A stretch of DNA of 64,000 bases from Sphingobium sp. Leaf26 (lineage in GTDB: Bacteria > Pseudomonadota > Alphaproteobacteria > Sphingomonadales > Sphingomonadaceae). The translations under genes were made by a program, and so were the position numbers. The notes under the pieces were generated by a model. The model was given only the letters and a program-made list of their open reading frames with translations, searched no databases and was not told where the DNA came from. How positions within the stretch are numbered: the stretch's first letter is position 1; each line of letters opens with the position of its first letter. Location: positions 36,726 through 100,725 of the forward strand of contig NZ_LMKV01000004.1 in NCBI RefSeq assembly GCF_001421665.1, in the 5' to 3' direction. This document shows positions 33,944-42,916 of this stretch, piece by piece.

Positions 33944-36613
33944 CTAGTCGGACCGCCGCTCAGCGGCCAGTTGTTTCAGCCGATATATGTGATCGAGCGC
34001 CTCACGCGGGGACAGGGCGTCGGCGTCGATCGCCGCGATCGCCGCGAGCAGCGGATCGACTTTCTCCTCCTCGATCGCCGCCACCGCCGCGAACAGCGGC
34101 AGGTCGTCCAGCCCCGCCGCGATCCCGCCGGTCTTCGCCTTGCCCGCCTCCAGCCGCGCCAGCACATCCTTCGCGCGCTTCAGCACCGCCGGCGGCAGCC
34201 CTGCCAGCCGCGCCACCGCCAGACCATAGCTGCGATCCGCCGGCCCCTGCGCCAGTTCGTGCAGCAGGATGAGGTCGCCCTTCCACTCGCGCGCCCGGAC
34301 ATGGTGCAGCGAGAGCGACGACAGCGTCTCGGCCAGCCGCGTCAGTTCATGATAGTGCGTCGCGAACAGGCAGCGGCAGCGATTGACCTCATGCACCGCC
34401 TCGACCACCGCCCATGCCAGCGCCAGCCCGTCATAGGTGGACGTCCCGCGCCCCACTTCGTCCAGGATGACGAAGCTGCGTTCGGTCGCCTGCGCCAGAA
34501 TCGCCGCCGTCTCGACCATCTCCACCATGAAGGTCGATCGCCCCCTGGCCAGGTTGTCCGAAGCGCCGACCCGGCTGAACAGCCGGTCCACCAGCGTCAT
34601 CGTCGCCGCCTGTGCCGGCACATAGCCGCCCGCCTGCGCCAATATGACGATCAGCGCATTCTGCCGCAGGAAAGTCGACTTGCCGCCCATGTTCGGACCT
34701 GTGACCAGCCACAGCCGGTCGCCCTCGTTCAACCGGCAATCATTGGCGACGAAGGGCTGGCCGTCCTTGCGCAGCGCATCTTCGACCACCGGATGCCGCC
34801 CACCGATGATGTCGAGACATTGTCCCGCCCCATCGTCCGCCCCATTCGCACTGACGAAATGCGGCCGTTGCCAGCCGCCCTCGGCCGCGCGTTCGGCCAA
34901 AGAAGCCGCCACGTCCAGCCGCGCCAGCGCATCGGCGGCGCGGGCGATGTCGGCCTTGCGGTCCAGCACCGCGCCGATCAGTTCCTCCAGATGCGCGGCT
35001 TCCGCCACCAGTGCATGCGCGCCGGCCTGCGCCACGCGCCCCGCTTCCTCATGCAGGTCGATCGAATTGAACCGCACCACCCCGGCCAGCGTCTGGCGAT
35101 GGGTAAAGCCGCTGTCGGGCTGCATCAACTGGTCGGCGGCGCGGGCCGGCACCTCGACATGATAGCCCAGCACGCCATTATGCCGGATCTTGAGCGCGGC
35201 TATGCCGGTCTGCGCGCGATATTTGGCCTCCAGCGACGCGATGGCGCGGCGGCCGTCGCTGCTCAGCCGCCGCAATTCGTCCAGCGCCGGATCATAGCCA
35301 TCGGCAATATAGCCACCACCAGCCGTCTCGGTCGGCGGCGCCGGCACCAGCGCGCGCGCCAGCGCATCGACCAGTGCGCCATGGCCGTCCAGCGCCGGCA
35401 GCAACTGCACCAGCATCTGCGGCGCATCGGCGATCCGACCCAACCGCTCGCGCAATAGTCGCGCCTCGCCCAGCCCATCGCGCAACTGGCCCAGGTCGCG
35501 CGGGCTGCCACGCCCCACCGCCACGCGCCCCAATGCCCGCCCGATGTCCGGCAACGCCCGCAGCGCGCCGCGCAACTGGTCGCGCAACGTCGCATCGTCA
35601 TGAAACAGCGTGACCAGCCCCAGCCGCGCCTCGATCATGGCCAGGTCCATCAGCGGCGCCGACAGATCCTGTCCCAGCAGCCGCGCGCCCGCGCCCGTCA
35701 CCGTCCGGTCGATCGCGCCCAGCAGGCTGCCCGCGCGTGTACCTGCCGTAGTCGATACGATCTCCAGACTTTCGCGCGTCGCCGCGTCGATCGCGACATG
35801 CCCGCCGCTGGTCTTGCGCAGCGGCGGGGCCAGGAAGGGCAGGGTGCCCTTGCCGGCGTGATCCAGATAGGCGATCAACCCACCCATCGCCCCCAGCTCG
35901 GCGCGTCCGAACTGGCCAAATCCGTCCAGCGTCGCCACGCCGAACAGGCGTTTGAGCGCATCCTCGGCCCGGCTGCTGGAAAAGGCAGCCTTGTCGAACA
36001 AGTGCATGTCCGCCACCTCGATGCCCGATCCTTCGGCCACCACCACTTCGCTCGGCCGCAACCGAGCCAGTTCGGCGGGCAGGTCGCCCATCGCGCAGGT
36101 CATCGTCTCGAACCGGCCGGTGGAGATGTCGGCGGCGGCAATGCCGATCTCGCCCGATCCGTCTCCACCCACCTGCGCCAGCGCGACCAGCATATTGTCG
36201 CGCCGGCTGTCGAGCAATGTCTCCTCGGTCAGCGTGCCGGCGGTCACGTACCGTACGATCGCCCGCGCCACGAGCGTCTTGCCCCCGCGCGCCTTGGCCT
36301 GCGCCGGCGTCTCGGTCTGTTCGGCGATGGCGACGCGATGCCCGCCCTTGATGAGCCGCGCCAGATAGCCTTCGGCGCTATGCACCGGTACGCCGCACAT
36401 CGGGATCGGCGCGCCGCCATGTTCACCCCGGCTGGTCAGCGCGATATCCAGCGTCGCCGCCGCCATTTTCGCGTCGTCGAAGAACAGCTCGAAAAAGTCG
36501 CCCATACGATAGAAGAGCAGACAGTCCTGCGCTTCGGCCTTGAGCGTCAGATATTGCGCCATCATCGGCGTCGGGGCGGCGGCAAAAGCTGGAATGTCGG
36601 TCGAAGAAGCCAT
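33944..36613 (-). CDS. mutS: DNA mismatch repair protein MutS
   Basis: 889 residues from the ATG at 36613 (MASSTDIPAF); the frame extends 28 codons further without support. The mismatch-binding domain has YLTLKAEAQDCLLFYRMGDFFELF (Phe-x-Glu region), with connector, lever and clamp domains in the middle. The ABC ATPase has Walker A TGPNMGGKST, signature region STFMVEMVETA, Walker B FVILDEVGRGTS and the H-loop LFATHYHEL. It starts methyl-directed or MutL-dependent mismatch repair. Divergent from maeB. Confidence 0.97.
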   Translation of the reverse strand: MASSTDIPAFAAAPTPMMAQYLTLKAEAQDCLLFYRMGDFFELFFDDAKMAAATLDIALTSRGEHGGAPIPMCGVPVHSAEGYLARLIKGGHRVAIAEQTETPAQAKARGGKTLVARAIVRYVTAGTLTEETLLDSRRDNMLVALAQVGGDGSGEIGIAAADISTGRFETMTCAMGDLPAELARLRPSEVVVAEGSGIEVADMHLFDKAAFSSSRAEDALKRLFGVATLDGFGQFGRAELGAMGGLIAYLDHAGKGTLPFLAPPLRKTSGGHVAIDAATRESLEIVSTTAGTRAGSLLGAIDRTVTGAGARLLGQDLSAPLMDLAMIEARLGLVTLFHDDATLRDQLRGALRALPDIGRALGRVAVGRGSPRDLGQLRDGLGEARLLRERLGRIADAPQMLVQLLPALDGHGALVDALARALVPAPPTETAGGGYIADGYDPALDELRRLSSDGRRAIASLEAKYRAQTGIAALKIRHNGVLGYHVEVPARAADQLMQPDSGFTHRQTLAGVVRFNSIDLHEEAGRVAQAGAHALVAEAAHLEELIGAVLDRKADIARAADALARLDVAASLAERAAEGGWQRPHFVSANGADDGAGQCLDIIGGRHPVVEDALRKDGQPFVANDCRLNEGDRLWLVTGPNMGGKSTFLRQNALIVILAQAGGYVPAQAATMTLVDRLFSRVGASDNLARGRSTFMVEMVETAAILAQATERSFVILDEVGRGTSTYDGLALAWAVVEAVHEVNRCRCLFATHYHELTRLAETLSSLSLHHVRAREWKGDLILLHELAQGPADRSYGLAVARLAGLPPAVLKRAKDVLARLEAGKAKTGGIAAGLDDLPLFAAVAAIEEEKVDPLLAAIAAIDADALSPREALDHIYRLKQLAAERRSD

Positions 36614-36751
36614 GGGGCAGGGCGATAGCCTGAACCTTGGGTTGAAACCAGCGCTTCCCGGAAGGGCAGGAAAATTGCGCGTCTCGCACTTGCCCACAGG
36701 ATAATCTTACCGCTAGGGCCGGCTTATTGTTCCATTATATGGGTGGCCGCT

Positions 36752-39013
36752 ATGTCCGACAGATCGAATGTGGAATTTTCCGAGCGCGAGGCGCTGTTCT
36801 TCCACTCGACCGGCCGTCCCGGCAAGATCGAGATCATCGCGTCCAAGCCGATGGCGACGCAGCGCGACCTCAGCCTCGCTTATTCCCCCGGCGTCGCCGT
36901 CCCGGTGCGCGCCATCGCCGCCGACCCCGCGACCGCCTATGATTATACGGCCAAGGGCAATCTGGTTGCGGTCATCTCCAACGGCACGGCGATCCTGGGC
37001 CTCGGCAATCTCGGCGCGCTCGCGTCCAAGCCGGTGATGGAGGGCAAGGCGGTGCTGTTCAAGCGCTTCGCCGACGTCGACAGCATCGACATCGAACTCA
37101 AGACCGAAGATGTCGATCGCTTCATCGACGCGGTCGAACTGATGGAGCCGACCTTCGGCGGCATCAACCTTGAAGATATCAAGGCGCCCGAATGTTTCAT
37201 CATCGAACAGACGCTGAAGGAACGGATGAACATCCCGGTCTTTCATGACGACCAGCATGGCACGGCGATCATCGCGGCGGCGGGCGTCATCAACGCGGCG
37301 CTGCTCACCGGCCGCGACATGAAGGATATGAAGGTGGTGGTGAACGGCGCGGGCGCCGCCTCCATCAGTTGCACCGAACTGATCAAGGCGCTCGGTGTCC
37401 CCCATGACCATGTCATCATGTGCGACAGCAAGGGCGTCATCTATCAGGGCCGCACCGAGGGCATGAACCAGTGGAAGTCGGCCCATGCGGTCAGGACCGA
37501 CGCCCGGACCCTCACCGAAGCGGTCAAGGGCGCCGACGTGTTCCTCGGCCTCTCGGTCGCCGGCGCCATGTCGCAGGACATGGTGAAGTCGATGGCCCCC
37601 AATCCCATCATCTTCGCCATGGCCAATCCCGACCCGGAAATCCTGCCGCCCGACGCCCATGCCGTCCGCCCCGACGCCATCGTCGCCACCGGCCGCTCCG
37701 ACTTCCCCAATCAGGTCAACAATGTCCTGGGCTTCCCCTTCATCTTCCGTGGCGCGCTCGATGTGCGGGCGACCGGCATCAACGACGCGATGAAACTGGC
37801 CGCCGCCCATGCCATCGCCGAACTGGCGCGCGAACAGGTACCGGAGGAAGTCGCCAAGGCCTATGGCCGCGCGCACAGCTTCGGCCCCGAATATATCATC
37901 CCCGCGCCCTTCGACCCGCGCCTGATGGAAGTCGTGCCCGCCGCCGTCGCGCAGGCCGCGATGGAAACCGGCGTCGCGCAAAAGCCGATCGAGGATATGG
38001 CCGCCTATCGCCAGTCTTTGAAAGCCCGCCTCAACCCGACCACGTCGGTCCTCACCAGCGCCTATGAAATCGCCAAGGCCAATCCCAAGCGCGTCGTCTT
38101 CGCCGAAGCGGAGGAGGAAGTGGTGCTGCGCGCCGCCATCCAGTTCCGCGAGCTGGGCTATGGCATCCCGGTGCTGGTCGGCCGCGACGATGTCATGGAA
38201 AAGCTCAAGGCACTGGGCGTGCGCGATCCTGAAAGTTTCGAACTGCACAACAGCGTCAACTCGCCGCTGGTGCCCGACATGGTCGACCTGCTCTATGCCC
38301 GCCTGCAACGGCGCGGTTACCTGCGCCGTGATTGCGAGCGCATGGTCAATCGCGATCGCCACATCTTCGGTACGCTGCTGGTCAAGATGGGCGTGGCCGA
38401 TGCGATGATCACCGGCATGACCCGTCCCTATGGCCAGACGCTGCGCGAAGTGAAGCGGGTGATGGACCCGGCGCCGGGCCGCACCCCCTTCGGCATCCAT
38501 GTCATGGTGACCAAGGACAAGACCGTGTTCCTGGCCGACACCACCGTGCATGAACGCCCCTCGGCCATCGAACTGGCCGATATTGCGGAGGGCACCGTCG
38601 CCGTCGCCCGCCGCATGGGCCATGACCCGCGCGTCGCCTTCCTCTCCTACTCCAATTTCGGCAACCCGCCCGGCGCCTTCCTGGACAATGTCCGCGACGC
38701 CGTGAAGTTGCTCGACGAACGGGCCGTCGATTTCGAATATGAAGGCGAAATGACGCCGGACGCCGCGCTCAACCCCACCGTCATGAAAAGCTACCCGTTC
38801 AGCCGCCTGTCCGGCCCGGCCAATGTGCTGGTCATGCCCGGCCTGCAATCGGCCAATATCTCGGCCAAGCTGCTGCGCGAACTGGGCGGCACGACGACGA
38901 TCGGCCCGCTGCTGGTCGGCATGGAAAAATCGGTCCAGATCGCCACCATGTCCTCCAACGCCTCCGAACTGCTCACGCTGGCGGTTCTGGCGGCCGGCGG
39001 CGTCGCGCTCTGA
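36752..39013 (+). CDS. maeB: NADP-dependent malic enzyme with phosphotransacetylase-like domain
   Basis: 753 residues from the ATG at 36752; a GTG nine bases upstream is an alternative. The malic enzyme part (about residues 1-430) has [36 protein letters not shown] and the NAD(P) fold [10 protein letters not shown]. The C-terminal PTA-like domain (about 440-753) has [27 protein letters not shown] and [14 protein letters not shown]. It decarboxylates malate to pyruvate; the PTA domain is regulatory in studied homologues. A hairpin follows the stop. Confidence 0.96.
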   Translation: MSDRSNVEFSEREALFFHSTGRPGKIEIIASKPMATQRDLSLAYSPGVAVPVRAIAADPATAYDYTAKGNLVAVISNGTAILGLGNLGALASKPVMEGKAVLFKRFADVDSIDIELKTEDVDRFIDAVELMEPTFGGINLEDIKAPECFIIEQTLKERMNIPVFHDDQHGTAIIAAAGVINAALLTGRDMKDMKVVVNGAGAASISCTELIKALGVPHDHVIMCDSKGVIYQGRTEGMNQWKSAHAVRTDARTLTEAVKGADVFLGLSVAGAMSQDMVKSMAPNPIIFAMANPDPEILPPDAHAVRPDAIVATGRSDFPNQVNNVLGFPFIFRGALDVRATGINDAMKLAAAHAIAELAREQVPEEVAKAYGRAHSFGPEYIIPAPFDPRLMEVVPAAVAQAAMETGVAQKPIEDMAAYRQSLKARLNPTTSVLTSAYEIAKANPKRVVFAEAEEEVVLRAAIQFRELGYGIPVLVGRDDVMEKLKALGVRDPESFELHNSVNSPLVPDMVDLLYARLQRRGYLRRDCERMVNRDRHIFGTLLVKMGVADAMITGMTRPYGQTLREVKRVMDPAPGRTPFGIHVMVTKDKTVFLADTTVHERPSAIELADIAEGTVAVARRMGHDPRVAFLSYSNFGNPPGAFLDNVRDAVKLLDERAVDFEYEGEMTPDAALNPTVMKSYPFSRLSGPANVLVMPGLQSANISAKLLRELGGTTTIGPLLVGMEKSVQIATMSSNASELLTLAVLAAGGVAL

Positions 39014-39021
39014 TCGGTTCC

Positions 39022-39055
39022 GGGCCATCGACTGAGATTTTCTCGTCGGTGGCCC
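39022..39055 (+). terminator. Probable maeB terminator
   Basis: GGGCCATCGAC (39022-39032) pairs with GTCGGTGGCCC (39045-39055), extended inside by GAGA/TCTC around TTT. It starts eight bases after the maeB stop. The downstream T content is modest (GCGCTTTAT). Confidence 0.55.
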
Positions 39056-39125
39056 GCGCTTTATCATTTGCTTGGGGGCCATTCTGCGCGAGAGGGGGAG
39101 GCATGAACCGTCTCGGGAGCAAGGC

Positions 39126-39620
39126 ATGAGCGTGGCCAGTTTCGACAATGCGACCTTTCGCCGGGTGCTGGGCCATTACCCCACCGGCGTCTGCATCGTG
39201 ACCGCGGTGGAGGCGGACGGCATGCCGGTCGGCATGGTCGTCGGCTCCTTCACCTCGGTCTCGCTCGATCCGCCGCTGGTCGCTTTCTTCCCGGCCAAAA
39301 GTTCGGGAAGCTGGCCGCGCATCCAGGCGGTCGGCAAATTCTGCGTCAATGTGCTCGCCAGCGACCAGTTGCCGCTCTGCCGCCAGGTCGCCGGTCCCGG
39401 CCCGGACAAGTTCGCCGGCCTGTCCCACCGCGTGTCGGCCAATGGCTCGCCGATCCTGGACGATGTCGTCGCCTGGATCGACTGCACGCTCGACGCCGTG
39501 CATGAAGCGGGCGACCATTATATCGCGCTCGGCCGCGTGATCGCGCTGGAAGTCGATCGTCCGGGCAGCCCCCTGCTGTTCTTCCAGGGCAATTACGGGG
39601 AATTTGCGCTGTTGCAATGA
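39126..39620 (+). CDS. Flavin reductase-like domain protein
   Basis: 164 residues from the ATG at 39126 (MSVASFDNATFRRVLGHYPTG). FMN-binding split-barrel landmarks: HYPTGVCIVTA, GMVVGSFTSVSLDPPLVAF, FCVNVLASDQ and FFQGNYGEF. Proteins of this family use NAD(P)H to reduce flavin for a two-component monooxygenase, or bind FMN directly. No oxygenase partner is adjacent. The frame upstream to 39072 is not used. Spacer 39621-39774 holds no recognised site. Confidence 0.85.
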   Translation: MSVASFDNATFRRVLGHYPTGVCIVTAVEADGMPVGMVVGSFTSVSLDPPLVAFFPAKSSGSWPRIQAVGKFCVNVLASDQLPLCRQVAGPGPDKFAGLSHRVSANGSPILDDVVAWIDCTLDAVHEAGDHYIALGRVIALEVDRPGSPLLFFQGNYGEFALLQ

Positions 39621-39774
39621 AGGGTTCGCGGCGGGGGCGTCGTCTTCAGGAGATAGCAAGGTTCAGGGGCGCATATTTCGGTAGAAATTCCTATCGGACA
39701 TGCGGGGGAAACATTACCCCTCCTTAACGCAGACCATCTATCGCCTGATCGTTGCCCCCGGACCGGACCCCTGC

Positions 39775-40755
39775 ATGACCGCGTTGCTGATCACCGTCGA
39801 TACCGAACTCTCCGCTTCGCTGCACCAGCGGGGGATGAGTCTCGTCGACAATGTCGACCGGTCGATCTGGGCGCGCACGCGGGCCGGCGCCTTCGGCATC
39901 GGCTGGCAGATGGACCTGCTCGACCGCCACGGTCTCAAGGGTGTCTTCTTTCTCGATCCCATGCCGGCGCTGGTCCACGGCGCGGATTTCCTGGCCCCCA
40001 TCGTCGGCGCCATCGTCGCGCGCGGGCATGAAGTGCAGATGCACATCCACACCGAATGGCTCGCCTGGGCGAAGGATTCGCCGGTCGGCGACCGGCAGGG
40101 GCATAGTATCGGCGATTTCTCGCTGGACGATCAGATCATCCTGCTCGGCCATGCCAGGCGCCTGCTGGAACAGGCCGGCGCCCCCGCCATCACCGCCTTT
40201 CGCGCCGGCAATTTCGGCGCCAATGACGATACGCTGCGCGCGCTCGCGACCCTGGGCGTCATATGGGACAGCAGCGTCAATCCCGCCTATCTCGGCCATG
40301 GATGCGGCATATCTGCCGATCGGGCGCAGATCGGCGCGACCCGTGCGCATGGCGTCGCCGAACTGCCGGTATCGGGCATAGAGGACCGGCCCGGCGGTTT
40401 CCGCCCGGCCCAGATCTGCGCCATGTCCGCCGCCGAAATGCGCGCGGGCCTGCGCCATGCGGTGCGCGATGGCCATGACGCCTTCAATGTCGTCACCCAT
40501 AGTTTCGAAATGCTCTCGCGCGATCGTCAGCGGCCCAATAGCGCCGTCATCGCCCGGTTCGAAGCCTTGTGCCGGGAAGCGGCCCGCCTGCCCGGTGTCC
40601 GGGGCGCGGGCTTCAACGATCTGTCCACCGACCTTGCCGACCGACCGGCCCGTCCGCTCAGTCGCGCCGCGCCCAGCCGCCTGCGCACCGGGATGCGCCT
40701 CGCTGCACAGGCTTGGGCGACCTGGCGTTACGAACATCGGCTGGTGCCTGCGTGA
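39775..40755 (+). CDS. Polysaccharide deacetylase-like protein
   Basis: 326 residues from the ATG at 39775 (MTALLITVDTELSASLHQ). NodB-fold hallmarks: LITVDTE (catalytic/metal Asp), GVFFLDPMPALVH, HEVQMHIHTEWLAW (H-x-H metal pair) and TAFRAGNFGANDDTLRAL. No signal peptide, so it is likely cytosolic or peripheral. It forms a translationally coupled pair with the ATP-grasp gene. Similar deacetylase/ATP-grasp pairs are found in exopolysaccharide or surface glycan loci; its substrate is unknown. Confidence 0.8.
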   Translation: MTALLITVDTELSASLHQRGMSLVDNVDRSIWARTRAGAFGIGWQMDLLDRHGLKGVFFLDPMPALVHGADFLAPIVGAIVARGHEVQMHIHTEWLAWAKDSPVGDRQGHSIGDFSLDDQIILLGHARRLLEQAGAPAITAFRAGNFGANDDTLRALATLGVIWDSSVNPAYLGHGCGISADRAQIGATRAHGVAELPVSGIEDRPGGFRPAQICAMSAAEMRAGLRHAVRDGHDAFNVVTHSFEMLSRDRQRPNSAVIARFEALCREAARLPGVRGAGFNDLSTDLADRPARPLSRAAPSRLRTGMRLAAQAWATWRYEHRLVPA

Positions 40756-41966
40756 CGGCGCTGCCCGGCGCGATCGTCCTGGGTCTGGAAAACGCCATCG
40801 GCCTTGCGGTCGTGCGCGATCTGGGCCGGCATGGCGTGTCCGTGCACGGCATCGCGCGCGATTCGCACTCGATCGTCACCGCCTCGCGCTATTGCACGGG
40901 CTGGACCCAGCGCCCGGCCGGCCCGATCGCCGACTGGCTGCCCGGTCTGATCGTCCGCACCGGCGCCCGCGCCGTGCTGGCCATTTCCGAAACCGACCTG
41001 CTGCAACTGGCCGCGTTGCCGCCGATGATCGGCCCCTGCCACATCCTTGTCCCCCGACCCGATCGGCTCGACCGGGTGCTGGACAAGATGCAGACGATCG
41101 AGGCGGCTTCGGCGGCCGGCCTGCGCGTGCCCCAGACATGGCAGCCGCTGGGTCATGAGGATTTCGCCGCCCGCGCCGCGCAGATGCGCTATCCGCTGGT
41201 CGCCAAATGGGCCAATCCGCCCGAAATCATGGCCTTGCTCGAACAGGCGGGCCTCGAATGGATCAAGACCGACTATATTCGTGACGCGGACCAGTTGCTC
41301 GCCCTGCTGGCCCGCTACGCGCCGATCGGCCGCTGGCCGCTGATCCAGCAATATTGTCGCGGCGTGGGCCTGGGCCAGATGCTCTACATGGCCGATGGGC
41401 AGGCCACCCTGCGCTTCCAGCATCGTCGCCTGCACGAATGGCCGCCCGAAGGCGGGGTTTCCACCCTTTGCCGCGCCGAGCCTGTCGACGCCCATGGCCC
41501 GCAAATGGCGCTGTCGGAAAAGCTGCTGCGCGCGCTCGACTGGGAAGGCCAGGCGATGGTCGAATATCGCTATGACCCCGCCAGTGGCCATTATTGGCTG
41601 ATGGAGGTGAACGGCCGTTTCTGGGGCAGCCTGCCGCTGGCGCTCCATTGCGGCGCGACCTTCGCGTGGGAGGCCTATCGCCGCGCCGTGCTGGGCCAGA
41701 CCGATCCCGCCCCCACGCCGCGCGACGATCTGCGCGCCCGCTATATGGTGCCGGAAACCAAGCGGCTGGCCCGCATCCTCTTCGCCTCCCGCCGGATCGG
41801 CGATCCCTTCTTCCGCCGTCGCCCGCTCCGCGATCTGGCCGGCTATCTGCTGGCCTTTTTCGATCCGCGCGCGCGCTATTATGTGTTCAGCCGCTCGGAC
41901 CTGAAACCCTGGCTGCGCGATCTGGCGCAGATGGTCAGGAAAGCCGTGCGCCGGGAAAAGCCCTGA
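40752..41966 (+). CDS. ATP-grasp domain protein, probably carboxylate-amine ligase-like
   Basis: 404 residues starting with GTG at 40752, overlapping the deacetylase stop. The N-terminal Rossmann-like part (AIVLGLENAIGLAVVRDLGRHG) is followed by the ATP-grasp core, including YPLVAKWANPPEI, WPLIQQYCRGVGLGQMLY, and the metal-binding MEVNGRFWGSLPLALHCGA (E-x-N-x-R). Such enzymes form an amide or ester bond with ATP. The neighbouring deacetylase suggests modification of a sugar amine, which is inference. Confidence 0.82.
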   Translation: MTALPGAIVLGLENAIGLAVVRDLGRHGVSVHGIARDSHSIVTASRYCTGWTQRPAGPIADWLPGLIVRTGARAVLAISETDLLQLAALPPMIGPCHILVPRPDRLDRVLDKMQTIEAASAAGLRVPQTWQPLGHEDFAARAAQMRYPLVAKWANPPEIMALLEQAGLEWIKTDYIRDADQLLALLARYAPIGRWPLIQQYCRGVGLGQMLYMADGQATLRFQHRRLHEWPPEGGVSTLCRAEPVDAHGPQMALSEKLLRALDWEGQAMVEYRYDPASGHYWLMEVNGRFWGSLPLALHCGATFAWEAYRRAVLGQTDPAPTPRDDLRARYMVPETKRLARILFASRRIGDPFFRRRPLRDLAGYLLAFFDPRARYYVFSRSDLKPWLRDLAQMVRKAVRREKP

Positions 41967-42486
41967 CCAGAGCCGGGACTGCGCGGTCGATTCGCGTCAG
42001 GCAGGTCGCCATATAGCGATCGTCCAGGCGATATGGGTCATGCAGATGCGGCAGCATCGGTCGGGTCCAGCGCCCCAGCAGCATGCGCGGCAGGTCTTTC
42101 AGGCGCGGATCGGCGGCCAGCCGGTGCAGCTGCCGCACCTCCATCGCCAGCAGCAGGTCGCCCTCCTGCGGCTCATAATCCTGCATGTCGATCGCCCGGT
42201 GCGCCGACAGGTCATGGCCCAGCGCCTGCGCCGCCAATATCGCGGGCGGATGCGCGCCGCGCCCGCTGGTGGTGGACAGGCCGAAGGACGCGACGTTCAG
42301 CCCCGCCCGCCGCGCCGCCACATCGGCAAAGGCACTGCGGCAGATATTGCCCTGACACACAAACACCAGTCGCCGCACCTGCGCCGCATCGGGCGCCGGC
42401 GCAGCCGATCGGCCCAGCAGCATTTGGGGATAGGATAGAGCGAGCCGAACCAGCCCACGAAAGGTACCGAAGCGGGACTTGATCAT
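41935..42486 (-). CDS. Low-molecular-weight protein tyrosine phosphatase
   Basis: 183 residues. P-loop FVCQGNICRSAFAD (C-x5-R-S, Cys about residue 44), then the family's C-terminal aspartate region LHDPYRLDDRYMATCL, where DP is the general acid. An N-terminal extension of about 38 residues precedes the domain. In exopolysaccharide loci such enzymes dephosphorylate a tyrosine autokinase (Wzb type). The gene converges on the ATP-grasp gene and their 3' ends overlap by 32 bases. It is the last gene that I assign to the core. Confidence 0.88.
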   Translation of the reverse strand: MIKSRFGTFRGLVRLALSYPQMLLGRSAAPAPDAAQVRRLVFVCQGNICRSAFADVAARRAGLNVASFGLSTTSGRGAHPPAILAAQALGHDLSAHRAIDMQDYEPQEGDLLLAMEVRQLHRLAADPRLKDLPRMLLGRWTRPMLPHLHDPYRLDDRYMATCLTRIDRAVPALVRAFPGARLS

Positions 42487-42916
42487 CGCACGGAACCTGA
42501 AGGAAAAAATGGCGGAGACGGAGGACTTAGAAAGTTCACACCTAAGAATTTGATATTAAAATCAATTCATTATGCCAAATGGTTGCTTCCCACACTCTAT
42601 ACCACAATCATCCAGTTTCCATAAGTGTCCACCGATGTCCGGGCACATTGACGGGATATATTTTGGTTGTCCAGTCCAGAAAATTGGGCATCCTAGTTAT
42701 CTCCAAGCCTCACATTGAAATCACAGCTTCGGTTGGAACTGTCAGCTTTGGCTTGCGGGTTCGCAGTTATCGCATTGGTGCGAAAAAAGGCCTTGGTCAG
42801 ATCACATTTCGCTAACTACGGAATGTGAGGTTTGGAGCATAGGTTCTGGGATAGCTGCTAGTTCGCAAGGTCGCCTGTCGACCAAAAGCTGCCGCAGGAT
42901 TTGCCTGAGATGGAGT
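42487..42916. other. AT-rich spacer at the core/island junction
   Basis: 430 bases with clearly lower GC than the left side. A 78-codon plus-strand frame (42579-42815) starts MVASHTLYHNHPVSI, but it lacks any recognised domain. No tRNA gene, integrase or clear attachment repeat is seen. Likely a recombination boundary remnant. Confidence 0.4.

Noticed and set aside
30977..35458. 1493-codon open frame on the plus strand
   Set aside because: It lies antisense to glnD and mutS, both with full sets of catalytic motifs. GC-rich codon bias leaves long open antisense frames; the product has low-complexity Arg/Gln/His composition.
36713..39148. 811-codon minus-strand frame
   Set aside because: Antisense shadow of maeB; no domain, composition rich in His, Asp, Gly and Arg.
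42579..42815. 78-codon frame as an integrase remnant at the island border
   Set aside because: No tyrosine recombinase residues or family motif could be found; listed only as part of the spacer.
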